64,000 nucleotides of DNA from Sedimenticola thiotaurini (GTDB taxonomy: Bacteria; Pseudomonadota; Gammaproteobacteria; Chromatiales; Chromatiaceae): contig VMRY01000041.1 of assembly GCA_007713595.1 (NCBI GenBank), positions 122,906 through 186,905 on the forward strand, given 5' to 3'. The notes beneath the pieces are model-generated. The model was given only the letters and a program-made list of their open reading frames with translations, made no database searches and was not told the DNA's origin. Made by a program: the position numbers and the translations under genes. Shown one piece after another: positions 8,869 to 17,302 of this stretch (position 1 is its first letter; every line of letters starts with the position of its first letter).

Positions 8869-9924
8869 TTAACCAGTGACGCCTTTAAACAGTGCACCAA
8901 TGGCTGCGGAGAGTTTCTCTGATCGGTTTGGATCGCGTACCGTATTCAGCACCGGCTCACGCATGCCTGGAATAAACAGCAGGTCTGCCATGCAGAGATT
9001 AAAGGCCTCCTGGCCGGCACTGTTTTCCGCCAGCCGTTCCAGAAACAGCAGGCGAATCGAGCCGTCCAACAGCTGTTCCCAGGCGCGCCCGGTAACGGCC
9101 GTGAGGATTTCAATATGATTCCCTAGAGGGGCTGAGAGCAGGCTGTGGATCAATTCCTGTTGAAGATTTTTCGAGCGAGATTGGGCGCTGCCCCGAAGCG
9201 TGGCAGCAAGCAGGTTTAGCTCCGGTCTGGTCTGCTGAAGCTCAAGTTGTACTCTATTGTGCAATGCCTGAGTGATAGAGGCTGAGATCGTCTCATTTTC
9301 CAGGCAGTGGCAGAGGGCGATCAGTGGTTGAGCTGGCATGGCCGCAATGGCCGCGACAATAAGCGCCTCGATCTTTGGCTCATCTTGCCGGGCAGCGATA
9401 TCAGCGATGCCCTGGTAGCCGACAAAAGACCACTGATCCCAGCCAAGCTCACCGGCAAAATAGCTCAGAGCATGATCAAAAAATTTTGAGGGGGGGGACT
9501 TCATAAGCTTTGAAATGCGGGCATGAAATACCGCCATTCGATCTTCATTCGGCTTGAAGCTATAGGGGTTATCCTGCAATGCCGCTTCAAGTTGCTCACC
9601 GCCCTGCTCTGCCTGCATCTTCTCGCCAATGCGTTCAATCAGTCGATGCATGAAATCATCCCGGGCGGCGAGAAGCAGTTTGCCCTGTTCATCCAGTGGC
9701 ATACGCAGGAACCAGATGAGTGGCTCCTGTTGATTGCTCTTATCCTGAAACAGCAAGGCAAACCAGGCTTGTTGTTGCAGGGGGTAGGGATAGGGGGTGT
9801 CGTTTTTTTCAAATTTCAAGAAATGCTCGCGCGAAATCTTGTTTACCCGCCTGCCCATATCAAAGAAACGGAGCCGGGCTCCGGTGGTCTCCAGGAATTC
9901 GGTAATGGTGTTGATCTGTTCCAC
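8869..9924 (-). CDS. DUF3549 family protein
   Basis: The 351-residue, mostly helical soluble protein begins with ITEFLETTGARLRFFDMGRRV and contains YPYPLQQQAWFALLF and PLIWFLRMPLDEQG, which match the DUF3549 family of gammaproteobacteria. No catalytic motif, signal or membrane segment is visible. A run of nine G at about 9490-9498 lies inside the gene, but the frame is intact. It is coupled to yaeQ downstream and lies 24 bp after ycgN, so the three probably form one operon. Function is unknown. Confidence 0.8.
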   Translation of the reverse strand: MEQINTITEFLETTGARLRFFDMGRRVNKISREHFLKFEKNDTPYPYPLQQQAWFALLFQDKSNQQEPLIWFLRMPLDEQGKLLLAARDDFMHRLIERIGEKMQAEQGGEQLEAALQDNPYSFKPNEDRMAVFHARISKLMKSPPSKFFDHALSYFAGELGWDQWSFVGYQGIADIAARQDEPKIEALIVAAIAAMPAQPLIALCHCLENETISASITQALHNRVQLELQQTRPELNLLAATLRGSAQSRSKNLQQELIHSLLSAPLGNHIEILTAVTGRAWEQLLDGSIRLLFLERLAENSAGQEAFNLCMADLLFIPGMREPVLNTVRDPNRSEKLSAAIGALFKGVTG

Positions 9925-9948
9925 GTTAACTCTCTTACGGTTTGGCGC

Positions 9949-10392
9949 TTATTTAATCCAGTCGATGATGTGGTGCTCAAGATTATTGGTCTGGCGCTCA
10001 CTGATAACCCGGCCACCAACTGAATGGCCGCCATAAACCATGCGGCTACGGTCGCCACAGATCAGTGGATGCCAATCAGGTAGGGGTTTGCCTTCAGCCA
10101 ATAATCGGTAGGTGCAACTCTCAGGGAGCCAGTAGGGATCGGCGAGTACATCCAGGGTGACCGTTACGCAGTCGGGCACATTGATTGAACGATTGGGATA
10201 GTCACTGCAGCTGCAGTCCGACTGATCCAGATAACGACAGCAGACGTTGGTGAAATGGATCTCCTGGGTCTCTTCATCTTCAAATCGGTGCAGGCAGCAT
10301 TTGGCGCACCCGTCACAAAGCGATTCCCACTCCTCGGGAGATAGTTGTGAGAGCGTTTTGCTGATCCAGAAAGGTGATTCTGATGATGACAT
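9949..10392 (-). CDS. ycgN: YcgN family cysteine-cluster protein (UPF0260)
   Basis: The 147-residue protein contains WESLCDGCAKCCLHRFEDE followed by VCCRYLDQSDCSCSDYPNR, which is the Cys-rich signature of the YcgN/YkgJ group; these cysteines are presumed to bind a metal or iron-sulfur centre. The C-terminal part has SCTYRLLAEGKPLPDWHPL, also typical. It is the first gene of a leftward run (ycgN, DUF3549, yaeQ). The 380-bp upstream region is gene-free and carries DnaA boxes. The biochemical role of the family is not established. Confidence 0.88.
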   Translation of the reverse strand: MSSSESPFWISKTLSQLSPEEWESLCDGCAKCCLHRFEDEETQEIHFTNVCCRYLDQSDCSCSDYPNRSINVPDCVTVTLDVLADPYWLPESCTYRLLAEGKPLPDWHPLICGDRSRMVYGGHSVGGRVISERQTNNLEHHIIDWIK

Positions 10393-10504
10393 GGCGGGTA
10401 TTCTATCAGCCTGACAGATGCAGTGCCTTCTCCATGTTGTGTGACATTGTTAAATCATCACTTCCAGTCGTTTGTTCGGTCTGTGTCTAAGATGTGTATG
10501 CTAA

Positions 10505-10521
10505 CCCTTTGTCACAAAGGG
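10505..10521. other. Small perfect hairpin, CCCTTTG/CAAAGGG
   Basis: CCCTTTG at 10505-10511 pairs with CAAAGGG at 10515-10521 around a 3-nt loop. It stands in the gene-free stretch upstream of ycgN. It could be an operator or an RNA hairpin, and the sequence does not say which. Confidence 0.35.
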
Positions 10522-10610
10522 AAATTGTATGCACAGTCCATTGACTGCCCGAGAGGAATCCTGGTTGGGCTTTTGAGGATACTGTTTAAGGTAGGTGGAT
10601 ATCACATAAC

Positions 10611-10740
10611 ATGCTGATTAATAAAAATAAAAATATACTGTATAAAAATCATCCAATCTAATATTTCTGTTTTGTGACTGGGCAATCGAGACCTGTTTCC
10701 GCATCTTTTCCACAATGTTATCCACAGGTATTGTGGATAA
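10611..10740. promoter_or_regulatory. AT-rich tract with three DnaA boxes
   Basis: Within the 378-bp gene-free stretch 10393-10770, an AT-rich block (about 10611-10675) is followed by TTTTCCACA (10706-10714, one mismatch to consensus), TTATCCACA (10718-10726, perfect) and TGTGGATAA (10732-10740, a perfect box on the other strand). The first two boxes are spaced 12 bp and in phase. This could be a DnaA titration, reactivation or regulatory site, or a replication origin. No dnaA, dnaN or mnmG lies nearby. Confidence 0.55.
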
Positions 10741-10770
10741 CACGAATGACTGCTCTAGGCAGTGGCTGTT

Positions 10771-11043
10771 TTACTGTGCGGGGGGCTCTTTTTCGGGTTT
10801 TTGTTGCTGTTTAGCTGCCTCTGCTTCGAGCAGTTTATCCAGTAATTGGTTTTTTTCCCGCTGCTCCTGAATGAGTCGTTTCAGTTCCTCCAGGCGTACC
10901 TGTTCAGAAACAGTTTCCTGCTGAATGCTATTGATCTCCTGCTTCAGCGCACCTTGTTGTGACTGCATCTTTTCCAGCTCACTGGCGATGGTCTGGAATC
11001 CCATCAGTGGGAGGGTGATCAGCAGCAGTGTTTTAATCTTCAT
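10771..11043 (-). CDS. Small exported coiled-coil protein
   Basis: The 90-residue protein has an N-terminal signal peptide (MKIKTLLLITLPLMGFQTIA, cleavage after Ala-Ser) followed by a continuous Glu/Gln/Lys-rich helix (about residues 22-78) with heptad-like Leu spacing, and a Pro-rich tail ending EKEPPAQ. It is probably a periplasmic coiled-coil protein. The start at 11043 places the signal peptide at the N-terminus; the frame remains open 23 codons upstream. I recognise no named family. It is isolated, with the DnaA-box region at its 3' side. Confidence 0.6.
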   Translation of the reverse strand: MKIKTLLLITLPLMGFQTIASELEKMQSQQGALKQEINSIQQETVSEQVRLEELKRLIQEQREKNQLLDKLLEAEAAKQQQKPEKEPPAQ

Positions 11044-11233
11044 GAGGGTTGTCCGGGATAAGATGGTTATGGCTGGCGCTATCACAGCCTGATTCAGATC
11101 GAATTGTGCCACTGCAGGGAAGAATGTTCATTACCTGTTTAAGGGGCGGTGGGAAAAATGTCACAGAATAGGAAATCGCCAGCTTTTCATGGGATAATAC
11201 GCCGTTACCAGCTGGCTTTTTAAGGAGTCCCGG

Positions 11234-12085
11234 ATGCTTGCTCCGAGACGTTCAATATCACGCGAGTACAGTGAGTCCCGACAGGGTGGTCATGGTCAGG
11301 ATATCGCACCCTCTTATGAAGAGGGAGTGGCTGCCTATGCGCGCCGGGCCTATGACGAGGCCTTCCAATGCTGGTCCCTACTCGCTGAGCAGGGTGATGT
11401 GAATGCGCAATATGGCCTGGGCGTATTGTTTGATCGGGGTGAGGGGGTTGCGCGCGATCTGAATCAGGCACTCAATTGGTATCAGCAGGCGGCCAATCAG
11501 GGTGTGGCGGATGCCCAGTATAACCTGGCGTTACTCTACAGTGAGGGGATTGGTGTTAAGGCTAGCCTGAGCCAGGCTGTCCGCTGGTTTCGCAAGGCCG
11601 CCGAGCAGGGTGATGCACAGGCTCAATACCGTTTGGGTCGCTGCTACGACCAGGGGATTGGTCTGGCTAGAAACCAGGAACAAGGGGCAAACTGGTATCA
11701 GCGCGCTGCCGAGCAGGGACATGCCCCTGCGCGTAACTGCCTGGGTGATATGTATCGAACCGGTGAAGGGGTCGAGCAGGATTTTAACAAGGCCATTTAC
11801 TGGTTGACCCTGGCGGCGCATCAGGGTCACGGCTATGCCCAGGTAAACCTGGGCTATATGTATGATCAGGGGCAGGGGATTACTGCCAACCCGGCAGAGG
11901 CCATAAACTGGTATCGTGAGGCAGCGCTGCATGGAGACCCCATGGCCCAGTATAACCTGGCAGAGATGTTCAGGGTGGGCCGGGGTGGTCCAGTGGATGA
12001 AAAGCAGGCTATACGCTGGTATAGAAAGGCGGCTGCACAAGGTCATCCCGGTGCCGTCAAACGGCTCAAGCAGATCGTTGCTTGA
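11234..12085 (+). CDS. Sel1-like repeat protein
   Basis: This 283-residue protein consists of about six tandem Sel1-like (TPR-related) repeats of some 36 residues from residue 45 to the end. Each carries the pattern A-Q-Y-x-L-G-x-x-Y with G-x-G-V and A-x-x-W-Y/F-x-x-A-A. Such solenoids bind proteins or peptides and often act as adaptors in signalling or envelope assembly. No clear signal peptide is present (MLAPRRSISREYSESRQGG). AAGGAGT 6 bp upstream supports the ATG at 11234. The partner is unknown. Confidence 0.88.
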   Translation: MLAPRRSISREYSESRQGGHGQDIAPSYEEGVAAYARRAYDEAFQCWSLLAEQGDVNAQYGLGVLFDRGEGVARDLNQALNWYQQAANQGVADAQYNLALLYSEGIGVKASLSQAVRWFRKAAEQGDAQAQYRLGRCYDQGIGLARNQEQGANWYQRAAEQGHAPARNCLGDMYRTGEGVEQDFNKAIYWLTLAAHQGHGYAQVNLGYMYDQGQGITANPAEAINWYREAALHGDPMAQYNLAEMFRVGRGGPVDEKQAIRWYRKAAAQGHPGAVKRLKQIVA

Positions 12086-12114
12086 CGGCACAGCTGTTCA
12101 GGTTGTGACCGGTT

Positions 12115-13512
12115 TTAGAATATCCTGTTCAGGCCATTCAATGCAGCCACACGATAGGCCTCGGCCATGGTCGGATAGTTGAATGTGGTCTCTGTGAAAT
12201 AGAGCAGGGTATTCGCGCCCCCTTTCTGGGACATGATGGCCTGGCCGATGTGGATAATCTCTGCGGCTGTCTCACCAAAACAGTGTATCCCCAGTATTTC
12301 AAATGTCTCCCGATGGAACAGGATCTTCAGCATGCCGACGGTATGGCCGGTGATCTGTGCCCGGGCGATGCTCTTGAACATGGCGTGCCCCACTTCATAG
12401 GGCACCTGTTGCTCAGTCAGCTCACGTTCACTTTTTCCCAGTGAACTGATCTCGGGGTTGGTGTAGATCCCGGTGGGGAACTGTTCGATCAGGCTCCAGT
12501 CGCATTTTCCTGCACTGATCTGGGCACCGACAAAGCGGCCCTGATCATAGCTGGCGCTGGCCAGTCCAGGAGGGCCGGCCACATCACCTGCCGCAAAGAT
12601 ATGGGGGAGATCAGTCTGGTACTTTTCGTTTACTTCGATCTGTCCGCGATGATTGACGCGGATGCCGATCTCTTCAAGTCTCATTCCGCTGGTGTTACCA
12701 GAACGCCCATTGGCCCAGAGTAGGATATCCGTCTTAAATTTCTTTCCCGATTTGCAGTGCAGTACGACACCATCATCCAGGGGTTCGACCTTGATGTACT
12801 CCTCGTTATTGCGTATCACCACGCCCTGGTTTCGCAAGTGGTAGCTGAGGGCGTCGGTAATCTCATCATCCAGGAAAGAGAGCAGTCGATCCCGGGTGTC
12901 TACCAGATTCACTTTGACGTCAAGATTACAGAAGATAGAGGCGTATTCACAGCCGATCACCCCGGCTCCGTAGACTGTGAGCGATTTCGGCGTGTGCTTC
13001 AGAGACAGAATGGTGTCGCTGTCATGTACTCGCGGATGGGCAAAATCGATATCTTCCGGATGATAGGGTGAAGAGCCCGTGGCGATCACAAAATGATCTG
13101 CAGTGATCACTTCGGTTGAGTTATCCACATGCAGGATATTGAGTGTGTGGGCATCAATGAATGAGGCTACGCCATAGAGGATATCGACACTGTTTCTGGC
13201 GTAGTAACGGTAGCGGGTACTTACCTGCTCCTGAATGACTGAATCGGCAGCGCGCAACATCTTGGGATAGTCAGGATTGACCTGCTCAATTGAGTGTTGG
13301 AACAGTGGATTGCGCTTGTAATCCACCATCATCGAGATATTGTGCCGTAGTGCTTTACTGGGGATGGTCCCCCAGTGGGTGCAGCCACCACCGACCTTGT
13401 CATGTTTCTCAACGAGGGCGATTTTTTGCCCGGACTTGGTCAATTTCATGGCCGCGCCCTCGCCTCCAGGGCCGCTACCGATAACAATGGTGTCGTAGTG
13501 CTTTGTTGTCAT
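12115..13512 (-). CDS. sthA: Soluble pyridine nucleotide transhydrogenase
   Basis: The 465-residue FAD enzyme interconverts NADPH + NAD+ and NADP+ + NADH, balancing the cytoplasmic nicotinamide pools. It has the N-terminal dinucleotide fold [20 protein letters not shown], a [16 protein letters not shown] segment in the redox-cysteine region where SthA keeps only one Cys (GCTHWG instead of the CxxxxC pair of lipoamide dehydrogenases), a second fold [14 protein letters not shown], and the C-terminal dimerisation domain. The single Cys separates it from lipoamide dehydrogenase and glutathione reductase. It is monocistronic. Confidence 0.93.
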   Translation of the reverse strand: MTTKHYDTIVIGSGPGGEGAAMKLTKSGQKIALVEKHDKVGGGCTHWGTIPSKALRHNISMMVDYKRNPLFQHSIEQVNPDYPKMLRAADSVIQEQVSTRYRYYARNSVDILYGVASFIDAHTLNILHVDNSTEVITADHFVIATGSSPYHPEDIDFAHPRVHDSDTILSLKHTPKSLTVYGAGVIGCEYASIFCNLDVKVNLVDTRDRLLSFLDDEITDALSYHLRNQGVVIRNNEEYIKVEPLDDGVVLHCKSGKKFKTDILLWANGRSGNTSGMRLEEIGIRVNHRGQIEVNEKYQTDLPHIFAAGDVAGPPGLASASYDQGRFVGAQISAGKCDWSLIEQFPTGIYTNPEISSLGKSERELTEQQVPYEVGHAMFKSIARAQITGHTVGMLKILFHRETFEILGIHCFGETAAEIIHIGQAIMSQKGGANTLLYFTETTFNYPTMAEAYRVAALNGLNRIF

Positions 13513-13871
13513 AAATTCAGTTCTTCAGAGGGATGATGATTGGATTTCTAGGGATAGCCGGACTTTATTTATTTGGTTATGGGCGACCTGGATCTAAAAT
13601 TCCCATCTAATTTTTTAATGTAATCATTAGTATACCCTGTGAAGGGTGATCGGGCTAGAATGATAATCGGTTATTTTTATAAATTAGGATAATTGTACTA
13701 AATATCCGCTTGTTTTTTTGTGGGTACACTGTTTTTTGGGCCTTATTTTTTTATAGGTGGAGAATTTTCTGTAGTTATTAAAGTCGAACCAGGAGAGGAA
13801 GGTATTAGTGAATCCTGATAAACTCGGCGACACGAAATGTGTCATATGACGCAATTTAATGCGACGACCCC
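13513..13871. promoter_or_regulatory. Gene-free stretch between divergent sthA and copA
   Basis: The 359-bp stretch is AT-rich and contains no credible coding frame. Close to copA it holds GACAC/GTGTC arms (13829-13833 and 13839-13843) overlapping the palindrome GTCATATGAC (13841-13850). These lie 20-40 bp upstream of the copA start and are candidate operator elements. I see no clear CueR-type copper operator and cannot assign a promoter confidently. Confidence 0.4.
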
Positions 13872-16301
13872 ATGAATAGTGCCCCTATGAATAGTAATAG
13901 CGCCAATCAGTCGTGCACTCTTAAGCTCCCCATCGATGGAATGACCTGTGCTGCCTGCTCGACCCGTCTGGAACGGGTGCTGGGGAAGCAGTCTGGCGTC
14001 AGTCGTGCGGCGGTTAATTTGGCATCAAACAGTGCCAGTATCGATTTTGATGCGACAAAATTGTCGGCTAATGATATTACGGCGGCTATATCCAAAGCCG
14101 GTTTTTCTGTGCCCTCCGAGACGCTTGATTTAGTAATAGGGGGGATGACCTGTGCGGCCTGTTCCAGTCGGCTGGAGAAAGTGTTGTCCCGCTTGCCAGG
14201 GGTAGAACACGCGGTGGTCAATCTGGCGACAGAGAAGGCCTCCATCACGGCACCAAGCGGCGTGGTGTCCCTGCAGGATGCCATAGCTGCCGTGGAGAGG
14301 GCCGGTTTTACTGCCCACTCAGCCACTACAGCCGTTGAGCAGCAGGCGAAACTGGAACAGATAAAACTGCAACAAAACAGACGAGAGCTGATGCAGTTGA
14401 TACTGGCGGTGTTATTCACTCGGCCAGTGGCCCTGCCTATGCTGCTGATGCCTATGGGGATTCATGCCGAATTGCCCGCTGGCTGGCAATTGGCGCTGGC
14501 CACTCCTGTACAGTTCTGGCTTGGCTGGCGATTTTATGAAGGGGCATTCAAATCCCTGCGCGGGGGCGCGGGAAATATGGATGTGCTGGTGGCCATGGGC
14601 ACCAGTGCGGCCTGGGGTCTCAGTGCCTGGGTCACCCTTACCGGCGGTGCTGGCGGGCATCTCTACTTTGAAGCAGCAGCGATGGTTATTACCCTGGTGT
14701 TGCTCGGCAAGTGGCTTGAGGGCAGGGCGAAACGCAGTGCTGCCTCAGCGATACGTGCCCTGATGGATCTGCAACCTGAGGTGGCGCGAGTAGAGCGTGG
14801 TGGCAGTATTGTTGAGGTGCCAGCCGAGGCCGTTACTCAGGGTGAGATCGTAATAGTTCGTCCCGGTGAGCGTGTGGCAGTTGATGGTGTGATCCTGGAA
14901 GGGGTTAGCCAGTTGGATGAATCGCTTATCACCGGAGAGTCATTGCCAGTTGAGCGAGGGGTCGGTGATCGGGTCACCGGGGCCTCAGTCAATGGAGATG
15001 GTTTACTCAGAATTCAGGCAACCACGGTAGGCACTGAGTCGACTCTGTCCCGGATTATTCGGCTGGTAGAGTCGGCCCAGGCTAGCAAGGCACCGGTACA
15101 GAAACTGGTGGATCAGATTTCGGCGGTTTTTGTACCGGTAGTTGCTCTGATAGCAGGCACTACTTTCCTCGGTTGGTGGTTAATTGGTTCGAATCTTGAG
15201 GTGGCATTCGTTGCGGCTGTTTCTGTGCTGGTAATCGCCTGTCCCTGCGCCTTGGGGCTGGCCACGCCAACGGCTCTGATGGTGGGTACTGGTGTGGCTG
15301 CCCGTAACGGCGTGTTGATCAAGGATGCGGAAGCGCTGGAGCGAGCCCATCACACGAGCGCCGTGGTGCTGGACAAGACAGGCACGCTCACGCTCGGAAA
15401 ACCGACAGTAGAATCAGTTGTTGCACGGAATGGCGATCTTGCCGGGTTATTGCAGTTAACCGCCTCGGCGCAGCAGGGCAGTGAGCACCCCTTGGCGCAT
15501 GCCATCCTGCGCAGGGCAGAAACAGATAAGCTTGAGCTGTTACCCGTCGCGGATTTTAAAACATGGCCCGGGCGCGGTCTGTCAGCACGGATTGGGGAGC
15601 ACCAGATACTGATTGGTAATCGCCGCTTAATGGATGAAGGATCGATTGATCTGTCTGCTTTGCGGTCCGAAGGCGAGGCGCTGGAGTCGGCCGGGCGCAC
15701 CTTGATGTGGGTAGCGGAGAAGGCCCCTTCAGTTGGTCTTCTGGGTTACATCGCAGTCAGTGATCCGATCAAGCCAGAGGCGATGGAGGCGGTTGCTGAG
15801 CTGAAAAGTAAAGGCATCCTGACGGTGATGTTGACGGGCGATAACCGACACGCTTCACAGTCGGTTGCAGATGCCGTCGGGATTGATCAGGTGGTCTCCG
15901 AGGTGTTACCGGAAGAGAAATCGGCAGAAGTAGAGCGGCTGAAGGCTCAGAATTATGTTGTGGCGATGGTGGGTGATGGCATCAATGATGCGCCCGCCTT
16001 GGCGGCGGCTGATGTCGGGATGGCGATGGGAACCGGCACGGACGTGGCCATGCACACTGCCGGCATTACCCTGATGCGTGGTGATCCGCGGCTGATTGTG
16101 GATGCGCTCTCAATATCCCACGCCACCTACAATAAAATCCGCCAGAATCTATTTTGGGCGCTTATTTATAACTTAGTTGCGATACCCCTGGCGGCGTCGG
16201 GCATGTTAAATCCTGTGGTTGCCGGTGCGGCCATGGCCATGTCATCGGTCAGTGTGGTATCTAACTCCCTGTTACTCCGGCGCTGGCGCAGAATTGACTA
16301 G
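13872..16301 (+). CDS. copA: Copper-translocating P1B-type ATPase
   Basis: This 809-residue inner-membrane pump drives Cu(I) out of the cytoplasm by ATP hydrolysis. Two N-terminal heavy-metal-associated domains carry GMTCAAC (near residues 23 and 92). The transmembrane metal site CPC lies near residue 457 ([13 protein letters not shown]). The phosphorylation site DKTGTLT is near residue 501, and the hinge GDGINDAP near 701. CPC with paired GMTCAAC domains indicates the copper class. It is followed 44 bp later by a CopZ-like chaperone, consistent with a copper homeostasis operon. ATG at 13884 is an alternative start. Confidence 0.95.
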   Translation: MNSAPMNSNSANQSCTLKLPIDGMTCAACSTRLERVLGKQSGVSRAAVNLASNSASIDFDATKLSANDITAAISKAGFSVPSETLDLVIGGMTCAACSSRLEKVLSRLPGVEHAVVNLATEKASITAPSGVVSLQDAIAAVERAGFTAHSATTAVEQQAKLEQIKLQQNRRELMQLILAVLFTRPVALPMLLMPMGIHAELPAGWQLALATPVQFWLGWRFYEGAFKSLRGGAGNMDVLVAMGTSAAWGLSAWVTLTGGAGGHLYFEAAAMVITLVLLGKWLEGRAKRSAASAIRALMDLQPEVARVERGGSIVEVPAEAVTQGEIVIVRPGERVAVDGVILEGVSQLDESLITGESLPVERGVGDRVTGASVNGDGLLRIQATTVGTESTLSRIIRLVESAQASKAPVQKLVDQISAVFVPVVALIAGTTFLGWWLIGSNLEVAFVAAVSVLVIACPCALGLATPTALMVGTGVAARNGVLIKDAEALERAHHTSAVVLDKTGTLTLGKPTVESVVARNGDLAGLLQLTASAQQGSEHPLAHAILRRAETDKLELLPVADFKTWPGRGLSARIGEHQILIGNRRLMDEGSIDLSALRSEGEALESAGRTLMWVAEKAPSVGLLGYIAVSDPIKPEAMEAVAELKSKGILTVMLTGDNRHASQSVADAVGIDQVVSEVLPEEKSAEVERLKAQNYVVAMVGDGINDAPALAAADVGMAMGTGTDVAMHTAGITLMRGDPRLIVDALSISHATYNKIRQNLFWALIYNLVAIPLAASGMLNPVVAGAAMAMSSVSVVSNSLLLRRWRRID

Positions 16302-16345
16302 GCTGAAGCTTTATTTTCAATTAATCCTCGTTTGTGGAGCATATG

Positions 16346-16549
16346 ATGTCAAAGACTTATAAAGTTGAAGGAATGAGTTGTGGTGGCTGTGCCAGTTCTG
16401 TGGAGCAGGCGATTAAGGCGGTTGCGCAACAAGCCAGCGTTGAGGTCAAGCTGGAGGGTGGCCTGGTTACGGTCAGTGGGGTAGAGGATGAGAATCTGGT
16501 GAAACAGGCGGTGGAGGATGCTGGTTTTACGTTTACCGGCTTAGCCTGA
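16346..16549 (+). CDS. copZ: CopZ-like heavy-metal-associated chaperone
   Basis: This 67-residue single HMA domain carries the metal motif GMSCGGCASSVEQAI. It presumably carries Cu(I) to the CopA HMA domains, as for CopZ/Atx1 proteins. The beta-alpha-beta-beta-alpha-beta pattern fills the whole protein. Two adjacent ATG codons (16343 and 16346) and an upstream GTG (16334) are possible starts; the second ATG gives the compact HMA domain. It lies immediately downstream of copA on the same strand and is probably co-transcribed with it. Confidence 0.85.
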   Translation: MSKTYKVEGMSCGGCASSVEQAIKAVAQQASVEVKLEGGLVTVSGVEDENLVKQAVEDAGFTFTGLA

Positions 16550-16569
16550 TTTCAGTAGGTTTTTGTCTT

Positions 16570-16598
16570 CCGCAGTGGGCATGATTCACCCACTGCGG
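16570..16598. terminator. 10-bp hairpin between copZ and a convergent gene
   Basis: CCGCAGTGGG (16570-16579) pairs perfectly with CCCACTGCGG (16589-16598) around a 9-nt loop. It lies between the convergent copZ and host-attachment genes and has no U-tract immediately after the stem. Confidence 0.6.
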
Positions 16599-16608
16599 CG
16601 TATCTTTA

Positions 16609-17043
16609 TCAGAGTCTGTTCGGCAGGTTTTTGCGAATAGTTTTGATATCCTGAGTGGTGAGATTTTTAGAGATCTCGGTGGCTACCAATTTCTGCAAGG
16701 GCTGCGGCTGCTGTTTTCTCAAGAGGCCAAGGAAGCTGGGCGCAGCTATGACATGCAGTTTATTGAAATGACCATTGGCACGCCCGGATTCAAGTGCAGC
16801 GCACACTTCAGATGCAAACCTCACCGCTTCATCATGTTTTGCTTCATCCAGATGCCCAATATCATGACTGCGGGCACCGGTGCTGCGGTCCCTGCCTGAT
16901 TTGTCACTGACCAGGTCGCCGGGATGGAGACGGGCTTCAGGGTGATCAAGTGTCTGGATTTCAACAAGTGGGCTGAAGGCATTTTCAGCAGAGAAGATTC
17001 GTGCACGGCTTGTATCAGCAACAACTACCCAGGCTGCATTCAT
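16609..17043 (-). CDS. Host attachment protein family (baeRF-like)
   Basis: The 144-residue soluble protein begins AAWVVVADTSRARIFSAEN and contains SDKSGRDRSTGARSHDIGH and LHVIAAPSFLGLLRK. This fits the Pfam host-attachment family (PF10116), which is related to eukaryotic release factor domain 2 folds. The family name derives from plant-associated bacteria, but such genes are widespread and probably have a stress or ribosome-related role. It is monocistronic and convergent with copZ. No function is shown by context. Confidence 0.8.
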   Translation of the reverse strand: MNAAWVVVADTSRARIFSAENAFSPLVEIQTLDHPEARLHPGDLVSDKSGRDRSTGARSHDIGHLDEAKHDEAVRFASEVCAALESGRANGHFNKLHVIAAPSFLGLLRKQQPQPLQKLVATEISKNLTTQDIKTIRKNLPNRL

Positions 17044-17302
17044 AGGTGTTCCCCTCGTAGGTCGGTGTTAACCGGGGTAATCTCCCCCGGAATATTAGAG
17101 TATAGAAGAATCCCGTTGAGAGGATAGTCGGGAGTTCGTCTATGTTCTTTTTCCCCCTTTTTTTGCGGATCTGGCAAATAAAACTTGAATTGCTTATAGG
17201 AACTATAGAACTAGGCTGACTGGCCGCTACTACTTCTTAATAAGGCGAGCGTAAATTTCGCCTGATCTCATTTAACAAAAAAGCGGATATTTACGAAATA
17301 TC

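Noticed and set aside
9488..9500. G homopolymer suggesting a frameshift in the DUF3549 gene
   Set aside because: The reading frame continues with the expected family pattern on both sides.
11531..12091. Minus-strand open frame opposite the Sel1-repeat gene
   Set aside because: The repeated sequence of the Sel1 gene produces a repeated mirror frame; no independent protein features are seen.
13513..13871. CueR-type copper operator before copA
   Set aside because: No ACCTTCC/GGAAGGT-type dyad with correct spacing was found; only a generic palindrome is present.
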